Notes: a model not told the origin generated them from the sequence alone. A stretch of DNA of 64,000 nucleotides from Daucus carota subsp. sativus (GCF_001625215.2 NC_030381.2:50615214-50679213), one strand, 5' to 3'; counted from the first letter of the stretch, positions 1-13,400 are shown. Program-made: numbers and translations.

Positions 1-45
1 GCTAATGCATTCAATATGATCTCCGAAGCGGCAGCTGTCCCATAA
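1..45 (+). CDS. WSD1-like wax ester synthase/DGAT, last-exon tail (partial)
   Basis: The first 45 bases read ANAFNMISEAAAVP and then TAA. This closely matches the C-terminus of the complete acyltransferase that starts at 1543, which ends HAFDMVSKAAAVP. The fragment is therefore the end of a tandem relative whose other exons lie before the window. Family knowledge: this is the end of the WS/DGAT C-terminal (DUF1298) domain. Too little is present to judge whether that gene is intact. Confidence 0.8.
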   Translation, partial: ANAFNMISEAAAVP

Positions 46-1456
46 TCCTGCAAAACCAGGATGAGCACACCCCTCTATCAACACAATATTGTTGTACCGC
101 TACTCATAATATGGAAAAGTACGGATCTATGCTAAATTGCTAGTTAAAATAAAGTTAGTATTAATTGTGTGTACGTATTACACTTTACGGGGACAGCAAT
201 ATTTGTGGCGAACTTAATAAATTATTTCAATAAAAAATGTAGTTATATAAGTATAAATATTTTTCAGTTTTGATACCAAATATGACGATGATGCATAAGT
301 TATATATATAAAAAAGATTAAGGGGCCGTTTGAGTGAGCTTAAAATAAGTGCTTCTTGCTTAAAATAAATAAGTGGAGTAGCAGTTAGGAGCAAGATAAG
401 ACTTATTAGTGATTAAAGTGTTTAAGAAATAAGCAGAAGCCCTGAAACAAAAGCTGCATTCCTAGCTTTTTATAAGTATTTCTTGACTTATTGTACAAAC
501 GGTACGAATAAGTGCTCATAAGTTATAATTCATGAGCTGGAGTCCTAAACAAACACCCACTAAGTTAATATAACTTTTTTTGTTATCGTATAATGATAAT
601 CCAACGTGAACTTGTACTTACCCACTGGAATGTAAATTGCATATGTATTTAAGATGTGAAATGTAGACTTTAAAAAGTGATTTGCATCAGATATCGGTCC
701 AAAAAACAAAATCGCGCATACATAAATACTACATACTGTATATACTCTTTTATTGATACATAATTAATTATCAAGAAAATATTAAATTGTGATTCAATGA
801 TATTAAACAATTTTAATTTCTTACATTTTAGTACTGTTATGACTAAACAAGCATGGGTAAATTTTAATCGATGTTAGAAAACATGATTATTAATTATTTA
901 TGTATTAATAATTTTGGACAATATATATTTGTAACTATCAACTATCAAGTTATTCGTCATTATCAAGTGTTAAACAATTAGTTACTATCTGCAACTATCA
1001 ACTAGTGGACAAATATGATTTTACCAGCAACTATATATTTAAGTGTTAAGTCGATCCAAAATAGAATGTAATTTGAAAAATTGGGATTACATCAAAACCC
1101 GATAAATATCATTCTATGGATAGCCATCAAGTGTCAGTTCAGATTATTTATAACTATGTCAACCGAGGGGGACAAAGTCATTTTCTTTAATTTGGTAAAC
1201 GTTGTTATAACCCATCATTTTCTATTCATTGGTTTTGATCTCCTGCCCGTTCTCCAGTGAATTTTGTGCTGTTTTCTTAGCTAAGCTGAGGATGGGTCAC
1301 CGAAATTAGCGGGAAAAAAGGAAGAAGCTAAGATCGATTTAATTCTCCCACCTACCAAAACAACGCCACAACTTGGCGTTTCAAGCACCACTAGTCAGAT
1401 TCTTGTTGCACCAATAAAAATACGTACTAATAATTTGACACCTTATTACGTACGAG
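46..1456. other. Intergenic spacer between tandem acyltransferases
   Basis: AT-rich spacer with no reading frame I can support. It holds the 3' flank of the upstream acyltransferase, a possible hAT-type MITE near 322-560, and the promoter of the gene starting at 1543. Confidence 0.6.
322..560. mobile_element. Possible hAT-type MITE
   Basis: The stretch opens with GGGGCCGTTTGAGTGAGC and closes with AAACAAACACCCA. In between, AAGTGCTT/ATAAGT motifs recur in both orientations. This start/end style is common for short plant hAT-like elements. I could not find a clean 8-bp target duplication, so the limits are approximate. Confidence 0.3.
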
Positions 1457-1466
1457 TATATATAAA
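1457..1466 (+). promoter_or_regulatory. TATA box of the WSD1-like gene
   Basis: TATATATAAA lies about 77 bases before the ATG at 1543. That leaves room for a start site near 1490 and a 5' leader of roughly 50 bases. Position and sequence fit a plant core promoter; no start site was measured. Confidence 0.55.
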
Positions 1467-1542
1467 TGGACACACATGCAGTAGCATACACATGCAAGCC
1501 CCTTTAGTTGCTCCTTAATTTGTGCATAAACCAGATTTAGAG

Positions 1543-4500
1543 ATGGAGGTGGAAGAAGAAATCTTAGAGGCAGTGAGTCCCTCGGGACAATACATAAACA
1601 GCTCCGTGCTATCCCTCACTATATTAGGTGTTTTAGAATCAGAAAGTCCTCTCGACTTGCCGGTTTTTTCCCTCTTAAGAGATGTTTTCTTGCCCATCAA
1701 TTCTCGTTTCTCTTCTATTATGGTACTCCCATCTTTTCCCCTTTAAGACCAACAAATTCCGGTCAAATTTAGCTAAATTTGACCGCGGGCACGGGCAGTC
1801 AAATTTAGTTAAATATGACCGGAAATTGACGGTCAAATTTATCCGTTTTTGGTGTAGTGTTTTGTTTTGTTGTAATATTGTGTACAAACGAAAACTAAGT
1901 ACTAACCCTAGCTAGCTGCAGGTTGGTGAGAAGAATGGAGTGAAAAAATGGAAGAAGGTTGAAGTGAATCTCAAGGAGCATCTTATTGAACCCATATTCC
2001 ACGACGGCATGCCACTAGAATATTACGATGATTGCTTTAGTGATTATCTGTCGAAACTGAGCATGGATTTACTCCCACAAAACAGGCCACTGTGGCAAGT
2101 TCATCTGTTCAAGTACCCTACAAGTGATGCAGCCGGGACTATAATATTTAAGCTTCATCATGCACTTGGAGATGGATATTCACTTATTGGAGCTCTTCTC
2201 TCTTGTCTGAAAAGAATGGACCATCCTCGCGTTCCTCTAACATTTCCTTCGCGTCAATCTGACTCTTCTTCCTCTAAGCTGCCCGAAGGAAATGGGGTTT
2301 CAAGATTTTTTAAGACTTTAATGGGAGTTCCATCTTCCTTTGCGAATACTATAATGGACTTTGGATCCAGCCTTCTGAAGAGCAGCATCATTAAAGATGT
2401 GGAGTCACCCCTCCGGTCTGGTCATGAAGGGGTGGAATTTCAGCCCATGGCTATGGCCACTATGGAATTTTCTCTAGATCAAATCAAGAATATCAAGAAC
2501 AACCTCAAAGTGGTAAGCTCTTAGGATTTATAAGTAACTTTATATGTAACTTTAGCCACATACACAAATATTATGATATTATAAGTGGGCCGCGATCAAG
2601 AGAGAACCAATCCTTAGAATAGATACTTGGAACCACTAAGATTCTGCTGCAGAACCCTAAATTTTAAATAGATTTTCAGGATCTAAATCTAATACATGTT
2701 TTTTCCATCGTTGCGTGTTCAAAAATAATATTAAAATATAATAAAACAAAAATAACATTTTTTGTATATGCAGTTATGTTGCAGAATCATAATTAATACT
2801 AGAAATAAGGCTAAGGGTTCTAAGTGGAACCTGAAACTATTTTTTGATCTTTAAAATTGTTTTCTGATACTAATTGCAAATGATTGCAGTCTATGAATGA
2901 CGTGATTGCTGGAGTAATATTATTAGGAAGTCGGTTGTACATGGAAAAAGAAAGGGAGAATTCCAGCAATTTGAATGCAAATGCACTGGTGTTATTCAAC
3001 ACTAGGAATCTTGATGGTTACAAGTCTGTGGATGAGATGGTTAAGACGAAGTCTACGATGCCCTGGGGTAACAATTTCGCATTTCTACACATCCCTATAC
3101 CGAAGTTAAAAATCGACAATTTGTCGGATCCACTTAAGTTTGTGTACGAAACACAAAATACTGTAAAGAGGAAGAGAAACAGTGCCAGCGTGGTTCTTAC
3201 CGGTTTAATGCTAGAAAACATCAGAAAATTTAGAGGCCCTGAGGTAAGTTCATATATGAACAGCGTTTGATATATATGGTTTTCCGTATAATTAAAGTTA
3301 CATTCTTGGAATAATTCTGAGTCATTCCTGAATCATATCTTAGGTTGCATTCATCGGTTAATTAGCACTGCTACGTACTATACTCAAGTATAATGCATAT
3401 ATGAACATGATGTTTCTGAATAAAGTTTTAATAATAAATTACTAGAATGTTCTAAAATAATTTTCTAAACTAAAATCTGAAACAATTAGCTAGTCCTTGA
3501 ACAATGCCCTAGCATCTACCACTGTGCATGTCCTAAATTATTTTTATAGGGTGGTAAAAAATCAGCTTTTCTCTATTTCAACATATCTCTCGCATATCAT
3601 CTTTTTCCTTCCCTTGAATACTAATTCAAATTATTATTATTTTAACAACAAAGCATTATTATAAGGTATGTTAGAGTTCATGTGCCAAAATATTATCTAA
3701 AATCACTAATCCACTGTTCCCTCCGTTTCAAATTAGATGTCTATTTTCAGAAAATATAAATTACATTAAATGACTATAATATGTAGAATGAGGTTAATCT
3801 AAAAAATATAAATAAGAGATATGTGAAGTAGAATTGACTTTGGAAATATAATTTTTTATTAAAAGTTGAAGAGGACAACTAAATTGAAATTATTTTTTTT
3901 TCCTAAAAGTGGACGTGTAAATTGAAACGGAAATCTTTTCATATATTTATAGCACACTTGCTAGGACATTGTTGGCTTGTAAGCCGTAGAAATGTAGAAT
4001 TAGTTTGCTTTCCAGCTGGTTAATGTTCTGATTCAATTCGCAACTATTACATATGGTTTTATTACTCAGACATGGTTTATCATCAATTATCTGTCTTAGG
4101 TAACATCAAAATACATCCGCAACACTTTGATCAATTCAAGCATGACCATCACAAATCTAATTGGCCCAGTGGAACAAATGAGTTTAAGTGATCATCCGAT
4201 TAAAGGCCTCTACTTCTTCGTGGTTAATGCTCCACAGGTATATATGCATTTCAACTTTGATATTTATGACCTGATATGGACATACTGAGGACTATTTTAT
4301 ACTGTGGAATCATTGGCGCCTAATGATAAGAATACTCCCCCTTGTTTCCAAATATCATGTCAACAACAGTTTTATTATTACAGTTTTAAACACCAAAATT
4401 ATATATACAAAAGTTCCATCAATAAAACAAGTTAAATACATCAAATTTAGCGCTTACATGTCCATGGCATACACTAGCCAAACCCTTATTAATTATTAAA

Positions 4501-4696
4501 GTGTTATTATGATTGTAGTGTGAAACTGATTAGTAGTTGTGCAAATACGCAGAGTGCTCAAGTAACGATAATGAGCTACGTGGGAAAGGTTCGACTTGGG
4601 ATCGGAGTAGAAAAAGACTTCATAAATCCACACAAGTTCAAGTCATGCATCGCCCACGCATTCGATATGGTGTCCAAAGCCGCAGCTGTCCCGTGA
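1543..4696 (+). CDS. WSD1-like wax ester synthase / diacylglycerol acyltransferase
   Basis: Five exons: 1543-1722, 1922-2512, 2890-3243, 4100-4237 and 4553-4696. All four introns are GT-AG and phase 0, giving 468 residues, normal for plant WSD1 proteins. The N-terminal acyltransferase domain carries HHALGDG at about residues 139-145, matching the HHxxxDG active-site motif; the second His is the expected base. Exon 3 starts SMNDVIAGV, and exons 4-5 form the DUF1298 C-terminal domain (NLIGPVEQMS, KFKSC). The family joins fatty acyl-CoA to fatty alcohols or diacylglycerol at the ER to make wax esters or storage lipid, often for the cuticle. The ATG at 1543 is chosen because the next residues, through VSPSGQY, match the family N-terminus. 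The frame is open throughout. A relative ends at position 45, so this is a tandem array. Substrate cannot be told from sequence. Confidence 0.92.
1761..1859 (-). mobile_element. CACTA transposon end inside intron 1
   Basis: On the minus strand the segment begins CACTACACCAAAAACGG at 1859, the standard style of a CACTA (En/Spm) terminus. It is followed by repeated GGTCAAATTT/AAATTTGACC subterminal motifs, including a 24-bp perfect palindrome at 1761-1784. The other terminus is not visible in the 199-bp intron, so this is probably a truncated or very short derivative. It may supply part of the intron. Confidence 0.6.
3716..3935. mobile_element. Degenerate Stowaway-type MITE in intron 3
   Basis: The left end TCCCTCCGTTTCAAATTAGA pairs with a right end reading AAATTGAAACGGAA. 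This is the usual Stowaway inverted-end pattern, with an AT-rich core. The ends are eroded and the TA target duplication is not clear. Confidence 0.5.
4395..4500 (+). repeat. Dispersed repeat shared with 34538-34640
   Basis: Intron 4 of the acyltransferase contains ATACAAAAGTTCCATCAATA, then TACATCAAATTTAGCG and ACACTAGCCAAACCC. The same series occurs in the same order at 34538-34640 as ATACAAAAGCTCCGCCAATC, TATATCAAATTTAGC and ACACTAGCCAAATCC. Both copies sit in stretches with Stowaway-like CTCCC/GGGAG ends, so this is probably the core of one MITE family. Confidence 0.5.
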
Positions 4697-7495
4697 AACC
4701 TGCAAACCCACAAACAGAACTATCACAGTACTAAATACTGATCGATAAAAGTGGGTGTGTGTCACAGTTTGCGCAAAACAAGGAAAGCCATTTGCATCAC
4801 ATCAATGTGTTATTTTTGTCTGTTGATTTAAATTAATAATTAAATAGAAAAAAAAAAAAGTAAACTGTTCTATAACAGTGTTTTACAGAAATCCATGTAT
4901 AAGAGAAATTCATGTAGAGTGTGATTCATTACATCTGCCCACTGGTTGTCTCTTTTTCTTTTTGACCGGTTGATGTTCTGATTATCATATTAAACTAGTA
5001 ACTATTTTGGATGAAACTCTTAAATATATAATTGTTTAATTAATTTTTTATATTTAAATACACACATTACAGATTTTTAATTTAAAATTCTTTCAAATAT
5101 TTTTTTAAAAATTTTCATATCAAATATTCCCGTTATTTCAATTCTTAGACTACTAAATAATAATATTAAATAATTCACGTGGTGAAGCTTATAATATGAT
5201 CCAAATTTTAATTTTTATTCTCAAACTATCAAAGGGTTCTTTTCTTCTATAAATTCTTTTCAATATCTCCTCACCTCACATACCCAAAAAACTTGAATGC
5301 GCACGCCATTGGAGAGGTTTGATTGGAAAAATGTCCTCCCCGCGTCGCGTGACGGTATCGAAAAATATTATTTTTTTTTCAAAATATAATATTGCAGAAA
5401 ATATTTGTAAAAATAATAATCTCATATGTAATCTTGTTTGCAATGTCAATAATTTTAAACATCAATTTCTGATAATCAATATTTTAAAATAAGATATATT
5501 AATATTAATTAATTTTTCAACTTTCTCGATTTTATATATTACAACCACGATCAAAAGTTAGAACTAATATTTCGAGATGGAGTTGTTATAAGTATTATCC
5601 GATATTAATATATTGAGATGGAGCTGTTACAAGTGTTATCCAGTAATCCTAATTTTATGTTCCTCGTGTGTTGCGCATCAGCATTCAACGATCATGTGGT
5701 TGGGCGTATGTCGTGCATCAACGATCATGTGGTAGGTAACATCAATGATTCAATGTCCATTTCCAACGCAACTGACTGAGGAGACAATATGAACGTACAT
5801 ACTTGAGAGTCAAGAGTATGAGTACTATCCTAGTGTTTAAAGCAAGCGGGCTCAAGGACAGGCCACAATGTTTCTAGTTAGATGTATCTTTTCAACATAT
5901 CTACTTCGATTTGTTTCTCGTTCAGCTTTTATTTCTTGCACATGATTACCCAATTAAGTGTCACAAAAATTGTCATTTGTCGTATATCATCGTACGTTGT
6001 ATATTTACAGGATTAGTACTGCTCCTGTGTTTTTAGGAGCATCTCAGCCCTCCACTGACCACTCTACCGTCAGTGAAAATAAATGATGGGTCCTTTGGCA
6101 TAAAAATATTGACATAAATCCATATTTATACTCTTTCACGTTATGCAGAATCAGATCAGCACCGTTCCCTTAAGAAGCGATTATAAATTTTCGTGTACTG
6201 TTTTAACCTTGCTGTAGGAATGTTATGGCTCATAAGCTTTTCCAAGTACTTGACTGGTTACTTTCCAAAGAATCCAAGACGTTGATTTGTAATGTTAATG
6301 ACCTCTGCTCCGATGACGACCCGGGAAAATGGCGGGGCTCAAGAGGCTTAAGCACCTCCTCTCAGAAAAAATAAAATTAACATTATATATATAAACACCA
6401 CGGTGGCCCGGTTTGATATGTAGGGATAGGATCAAATAAAAACTTTTTTAAGTTACAAACTTACAAACTTTTTTTTATTCTCTCATCGTGTTAATCCTTA
6501 GTTATATAAAGTATCTATGTTGAAAATTCTTCAAAAAACATCACAATTTTTAAAAATAACGCATAAATAAATCGTGTTTTCAACACATTTATAACTGGGG
6601 TTCAACATCGGGTGTTGAACACTAATTATCATTATGTTGAATATATCTAAAAAGATGTTTAAACTATACCTCTGGGGTTTGGGTAGGGTCTAGAAACATA
6701 AATATTAGTTATATAACATGTTTACCTTAGTTCTTACATTTAAAAATTGGTTTACGTACTTCCCCACCACTATTTTAATCGATGTTCAACAAAATATGTT
6801 AAAAAAATGTTGAACTCATGTTATATATGTGTTGAACAAAAAAAGTTTGTAAGCCCTTGATATATATAACCTTAGTATTTGACAGCATTTGAGATTTTTA
6901 AAAAAAATTAATCTCCCAGTTTACTGAATTTTGGATCCACCTGCTTGGGAATCGACAAGAAATACTCTAATGACGCTAGTAGTTGGGCCGTTGGGGGTAG
7001 GACACGAATTAAGGTGTTGATATTAGTTCTGAAAAGTACATGTTCTTTCCCTAGTAACCTGTAACTTATATTCTATGTTGTCCTGCCTTAAAGATATTGT
7101 GGTTTTTTTAGAACATGATCTTACTACACCTACTCCCTTGACATATCAAGACTGAATGAAATATACTTCTACATTTCCCAACACCCACTCCCTTGGAGCA
7201 TAGAAAGAAACATGGAGCTATGAATTATATTTGCACAATAACGAGAGAAAGATAAATGCAGAGAAGGCAATAATCCATAATTTACATTAGTTTCAGAAAT
7301 ACCATTGTAGCACACACAGGGTATGAGTGTAACAACAATATGAGAATTAGCATATGATGGATCGTCATCTTGTAGGTCAAAGTTCTCAACCAAGTGGTCT
7401 GCCTCACAAGACCAGAGTTTGGAACAAAGGTATCTCTTTACATAATTCAGCTACTAGCACTGAAGCAACAATGTCTAGATAATATTGCAGGCTAC
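4697..7495. other. Intergenic region, no gene recognised
   Basis: AT-rich spacer between two convergent genes. A short imperfect tandem pair with the unit containing GAGATGGAGTTGTTA lies near 5572-5642. GAAAATGGCGGGGCTCAAGAGG near 6325 resembles transposon-derived sequence but is too short to assign. I see no supported reading frame, tRNA or structured RNA. The right end is the 3' flank of the CRIPT-like gene. Confidence 0.5.
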
Positions 7496-10047
7496 TTATA
7501 CATTACTCTGTTTGTATAATTCGGTATCAAGAACCTGCTTACCGCACATGGCACAGACTCCTGCAAATTTAAATCACTTTAGACATTCCAGATTTAGACT
7601 ACTAAAAGCATTCATAAACAGCTAAGACCCGCAAGCAGATAAGTTAATGGCTACTAAGCTTAATTTATTCTCTAATCTTTTAAATTTTAAAGTGTAACCA
7701 TCGACTACCTTTGGTGTAAGCACAAGTATGGCAGTACTTTCCATCTTGGTGCACCTGCTGCTTGCAGATAATGCATTTTGTAGTTCCACTTCCATAGGGT
7801 GTCCATCTGAAAATTTATAATTTTCATATAAAGTAAATGCCGAGTGCTAAACCATATAAATAAAGCAGTAGCATAAATATGTAAAAGTTAAAATATAGAA
7901 GTTTTGAATTCAACAACCAAATTTGACAGACAAGTAAATTTGCCACAATTAGAAGTAGCCATAATAAAAAGTGTTAACATGTTACATCCATGGTTAATCA
8001 ATGCACTCAATTCTCGAGCCGGCCAAATCAATAAGTGGATCACTTAACATAAGAATAAGAACTTAGAACACTGAAAATTATAATTATTAATGCAATCACA
8101 GTTAATGTGCTACATTATAATGATTACATAAAGATGTCAGGCCAAAAAATCAAAAGATGACTTTGCCACAATTACTCTGCTTGTTTGAATATTTAATTTT
8201 CATTACATGATGTTTCTTCTAATTCGAACTTCAATAATAAAGAAAAAGGATAACACATGTCAAACTGAAAAAAAAAAATAAAAAAATATGCCAGTTAACA
8301 TGACATCCCCTCGCAAAGTTGTAAGAAACTAATCAAAGCACATATAAAAATCAAACACATCCCTAGCCTTGTAGGCTAGTGGATAACCTTCTTCTCTTAG
8401 TAATAAATTGTTGAGGGTTCTAGTTTTTGTGAAAGCATGTGTGTGTGAGTAGTCATATGAATTGACATTAATAACAAAATCAAAATCAAACACCCTTAAT
8501 CAGGATAAAATTTTTGAAACATATAAAGAGAGATTAACTGTAACTGGGTAAGTGCATACTATGGTTGATGATTTTAGCCAAGATAGTATGCTTGCAGAAT
8601 ATAAGACATGCACATTATAACGATAACAAAGAACCTGATATAGAAAGGGTCCAATGACACATTTACAGTCCCATCATTTTTAATGCAAGTTTAACATAGT
8701 CTCCCATCTTCACTTTCAATTTAATTAATTCCCAACACAAGCGATTATATACAGATCCTTGCCACATTGTTCAATCACTTCGAAAAGACAAGAACAGTAT
8801 ATTTTAAGGTGTAAGATATAAGTGGACATCAGGAACAGGAGAAAATAATTCAGCTTGATCCAAGGTGCTTACAGTACACACATACATATATGTTACTTCG
8901 GTTGCACTTGACAATTTAATGGAGGAATTTGCGATGTCATAAGGAGATTAAAGGGAAATGTCCAACGACTCAACAATTACGTATATTGTAACATGACAGG
9001 CATGGTGGTATAAAATACTTATCTCCTCCAACCCCTATTTAGGTAGGCGTGAAAGTAGTCATATTACATGCAGGCATGCAGATTTAGAAATAGGTAAAGA
9101 AGAACCGGAGAAACCTAATTTTTAAATGGAAAAAATAAGTATATATAACTAATATATATAATCATATAGACATATATTATAAACTAGTATTACTTTACAT
9201 CATACTATACACAAGTCAATGATATAATGTACTACAGTTTTGAACAATGATAGTAACTACAAACTTTCACAATCCGTGCAGCATGAACACATCTACATTC
9301 AACAACCATTCCGAAACACAAAGCAACCCTCTATCCTCCATCCTACCTTATAACAATACCGCTGTTAACAATTAAACACAACACATTTCTAGTAGAGCTT
9401 CCATAGCAGCCTAAGCAATCACAACACATACTCCAACTACTAAAATTCCAATGCAGGATCATCATTACTTCCTTAATTACAAGGTTTCGAAGACATCATA
9501 TAGAGTATTATAAGCTCCCAAACTCTTTTCTTTAACAAATTAACTTCCACCTAGAATTACGAGTCCCGTAAAATTGCCTAATCAATCACAACATATGTAT
9601 ACTCCAAGTCCAACTACTAAAATTCCAACGCAGGATCATCATTACTTCCTTAACTACAAGGTTTCGAAGGCATCATATATTTTAAGCTCCAGAACTCTTT
9701 TCTTTAACAAATTAACTTCCACCTAGAATTACGAGTCCCGTAAAATTGCATAAAAGTAAAACACACATTAAACAGAGAATTGTACACAAAACGAACAATT
9801 GAATACCTCTTTTTCTTGGAGAGGAGTTTGTTTTCGTTGATCTTTCGGCCACCGCCTTCGGTAGTGTTACTGGCGCCTTCTTTCCACTTGTCTGGTACTA
9901 TCACCTTAGCTAGCTTCTTCTCACCTGTTAATTTTTCAATTCAAAACCCTAATTATCAAATTGAACTTGCGGAACACATAAATAATAACAATTAACTTAT
10001 AAGTAAATCTAGTTATGATGAGGGACTTTACACTTGTCGCAGACCAT
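7496..10047 (-). CDS. CRIPT: CRIPT-like cysteine-rich zinc-binding protein
   Basis: Four exons on the minus strand: 10047-10032, 9924-9807, 7806-7709 and 7560-7496. They join in frame to 98 residues, the usual length of plant CRIPT homologues. The protein starts MVCDKCEKKL, contains the conserved WKEGASNTTEGGGRKINENK block, and has four CxxC pairs (C3/C6, C56/C59, C70/C73, C80/C83), expected to bind zinc. It ends YKQSNV. The final S-x-V fits a class I PDZ ligand, as in the animal protein that binds PSD-95. The plant role is not established; in other eukaryotes CRIPT is linked to the minor spliceosome and to PDZ scaffolds. The first coding exon is only 16 bases and intron 2 is about 2 kb. That intron holds a SINE and a tandem duplication. 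The ATG at 10047 is fixed by the family N-terminus. Confidence 0.93.
8359..8481 (+). mobile_element. tRNA-derived SINE in CRIPT intron 2
   Basis: A 12-bp direct repeat, AAAATCAAACAC, flanks the element at 8347-8358 and 8482-8493 without mismatch. Inside is a tRNA-like head: TAGGCTAGTGGATAA resembles a pol III A box, and about 40 bases later GAGGGTTCTAGTTT resembles a decayed B box. A GTGTGTGTGAG-type body and an A-rich end follow. These are the hallmarks of a plant SINE inserted by target-primed reverse transcription. It lies antisense to the gene. Confidence 0.6.
9410..9751. repeat. Direct tandem duplication, about 172-177 bp unit, two copies
   Basis: Copy 1 (about 9410-9577) and copy 2 (about 9578-9751) share the series CTACTAAAATTCCAA, CAGGATCATCATTACTTCCT, ACAAGGTTTCGAAG and CCACCTAGAATTACGAGTCC in the same order with few differences. 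The pair sits at the 5' end of CRIPT intron 2, just downstream of exon 2 in transcript terms. Confidence 0.85.
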
Positions 10048-11931
10048 GGTGGATTGATGTTTCGCCGACGATTGATTCGATTTGCCGGAAAATTATAGAT
10101 ACAAGATTTTCACGATTCAACTATCGGGTAGTGTTAGATAAATATGTGTAGTGTTTTTTGGCTTTGTGGTGATTTTTGAAATTTACAGCAGTGAATATAG
10201 AAATCATATAATGAGTGGATCCGGTTCTGTGCGCATATAATAGCAAATTCTGGCCCATATTCTGGGTAAGCCCAAAACCCATTCTGATGTTTATATGTAA
10301 ATCCTACTATTGTTTTTTTACCAACTACTTCGGCCGTCTTTTCTAAAAAAAAACTACTTCGGCCGTCTGTTAAAAAAAATATTTTTGAACTCTTTTTATA
10401 TTATTATAATAATTTTTATTTATAAAATAAAAACTAGAAATATTATTTTATTTGTACGACCAAAATATTTAAATATGTATGTTAAAAATTCAAATAATTT
10501 AATAAAATTGAAAAAAAAAACTTTATACTGATTTGTATCACACTTTTTTTAATTATTTTTTTTTGATAATTTAAGCTTATATGTCCTAGAAGGGTATCCG
10601 GACAACCGAATATAAACCCACTACTTGGACTATCTAAGCATGCACCTTTTTCTTCGTTAAAAATTTAATTATTCAGAATTTAAATGACCAGTCATTCATA
10701 CATTCTAACTACTGAGATATGCCCATTACTTAAATTGTATTTTGTATATTGTATTTTTAACATATTAAATTATTAGCATGAAAACATATATTGAAAGGAA
10801 TTATTTACTTGACAGATCCCTTATCCATAGCATATCCTCTTTCACCCATTTTGGCCGGGTTCGAACCACGTAAAGAATTGTTTTCCTGTTGTAAAAATCA
10901 ACAATATAGAACCATTTTCGGTCCAACGTTGCCCATCAACTCATGAGTAACAACATTAATAATGTATGATGGGCCACATACCCGCACCACACTGACGTTT
11001 ACACCAGAGAGAAGGACTGTTAGTTTCATTAAGGGGAAAAATAATAATTGAGCAAACATATTTTGAAATATATTGTTTTTCCATTTGTGACAAAACATCT
11101 TACTATTTCAGTTATAGAGAAAAAAAAATAACGAGCAAATATATATTAGGATGCAAATTTTTCATTAAAGGTTACTTTCATTGATGGGGAAAAGTAATAA
11201 TTTAGCAAACATATTTTGAAATATATTGTTTTTCCGTTTGTGACAAAACATCTTACTATTTCAGTTATAGAAAAGAAAATAACGAGCATATATTAGGATG
11301 TAAATTTTTTCATTAAAGGTAAATAAATAAAATCTCATTTATTTCAACATAATAAAAATACAGTTGAAGGAATACTGTAATTTTAGGCAAGCTGACTCCC
11401 AAAGTCCAAAGGAGTTTGAAGTATCAATCACTTAAGATTTGAGTGACCAGGAAAATCAATCAAATTGACTCAACAAAAATAAAAATCAATCAAATTGGAG
11501 TAAAAAAATGATTCTGTCCAGCACTATGGATTGTTTTCATTAAAATTTGAGGCATTATAGCTACAACTGCTCCAACTTTAATTTGTATTGTGGTCCATTT
11601 CTGAAAAGCTTCTTTCATATCATTACAAATCCATCCCCACCCCCTTCTAGTGCAGAGATGTAATAATTCATTTTTCATGTAAAAAAGCACACATACATTT
11701 TATATATTAGCAGTATAGTGATATAAAGTTAATTATATGCAGTAGATAGTGATATAAAGTTCTTATAATGGAGTCTTGTGGTGTCCTTTCCCCTTGCAAT
11801 TTTGAGAAAGAATCTCCAATGCCAATCACAATAATTCTCAGTCGTTCAAATTTTATCATTTATTTATGTGTATGTCGAAATATATCATAAGATCTATTTG
11901 AGGGTTTTCTTTAACATCTTAGGGGGTGTAT
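10048..11931. other. Divergent intergenic region between CRIPT and THI1
   Basis: Contains the CRIPT promoter side (no clear TATA box seen) and then about 1.9 kb of AT-rich sequence towards THI1. A tandem duplication lies at 11022-11320. CCGGGTTCGAACCACG near 10857 resembles a tRNA B box, but no partner box or fold was found. No coding sequence is supported. Confidence 0.5.
11022..11320. repeat. Tandem duplication, about 155 bp unit
   Basis: Two successive copies share AGCAAACATATTTTGAAATA, GTGACAAAACATCTTACTAT and TTAGGATG-AAATTTTTCAT in order with a few substitutions and small indels. The copies run from about 11022-11171 and 11176-11320. Confidence 0.85.
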
Positions 11932-12084
11932 TCAATTGGGAAGTTAAAAGATTTTTTTTCATTCACAAAATCTGAGGGTATTCAATTGGGATTTTATCAA
12001 AAATCTGCACATCAAAATCACCTTACAATTCATTAAAATTTATAAATAAAAATAATATATTAAAATTCCAATTAAATACACTCC
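11932..12084. mobile_element. PIF/Harbinger-like MITE upstream of THI1
   Basis: The element begins GGGGGTGTATTCAATTGGGA and ends TTCCAATTAAATACACTCC, an imperfect terminal inverted repeat. It is flanked on both sides by TTA (11929-11931 and 12085-12087), the target duplication typical of PIF/Harbinger MITEs. Its right end is about 65 bases before the putative THI1 TATA box, so it forms part of that promoter. Confidence 0.65.
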
Positions 12085-12149
12085 TTAATATTTTAGATGG
12101 ACCAGTTCTTAACAATGCAGAATTGAGATATTTACATGCACAAATATTC

Positions 12150-12156
12150 TATAAAT
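12150..12156 (+). promoter_or_regulatory. Putative TATA box of THI1
   Basis: TATAAAT occurs 96 bases before the ATG at 12246. It is followed by a CT/CA-rich stretch (TTCACTTCACTCATCACTTC) that would form the 5' leader. Assigned from position and sequence only. Confidence 0.45.
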
Positions 12157-12206
12157 TAGTACACTCATCAGTCTTCACTTCACTCATCACTTCATCAACT
12201 CACTAA

Positions 12207-13400
<1,194 letters not shown>

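Noticed and set aside
10850..10870. Possible tRNA gene around CCGGGTTCGAACCACG
   Set aside because: A B-box-like motif only; no A box, acceptor stem or cloverleaf could be built on either strand.
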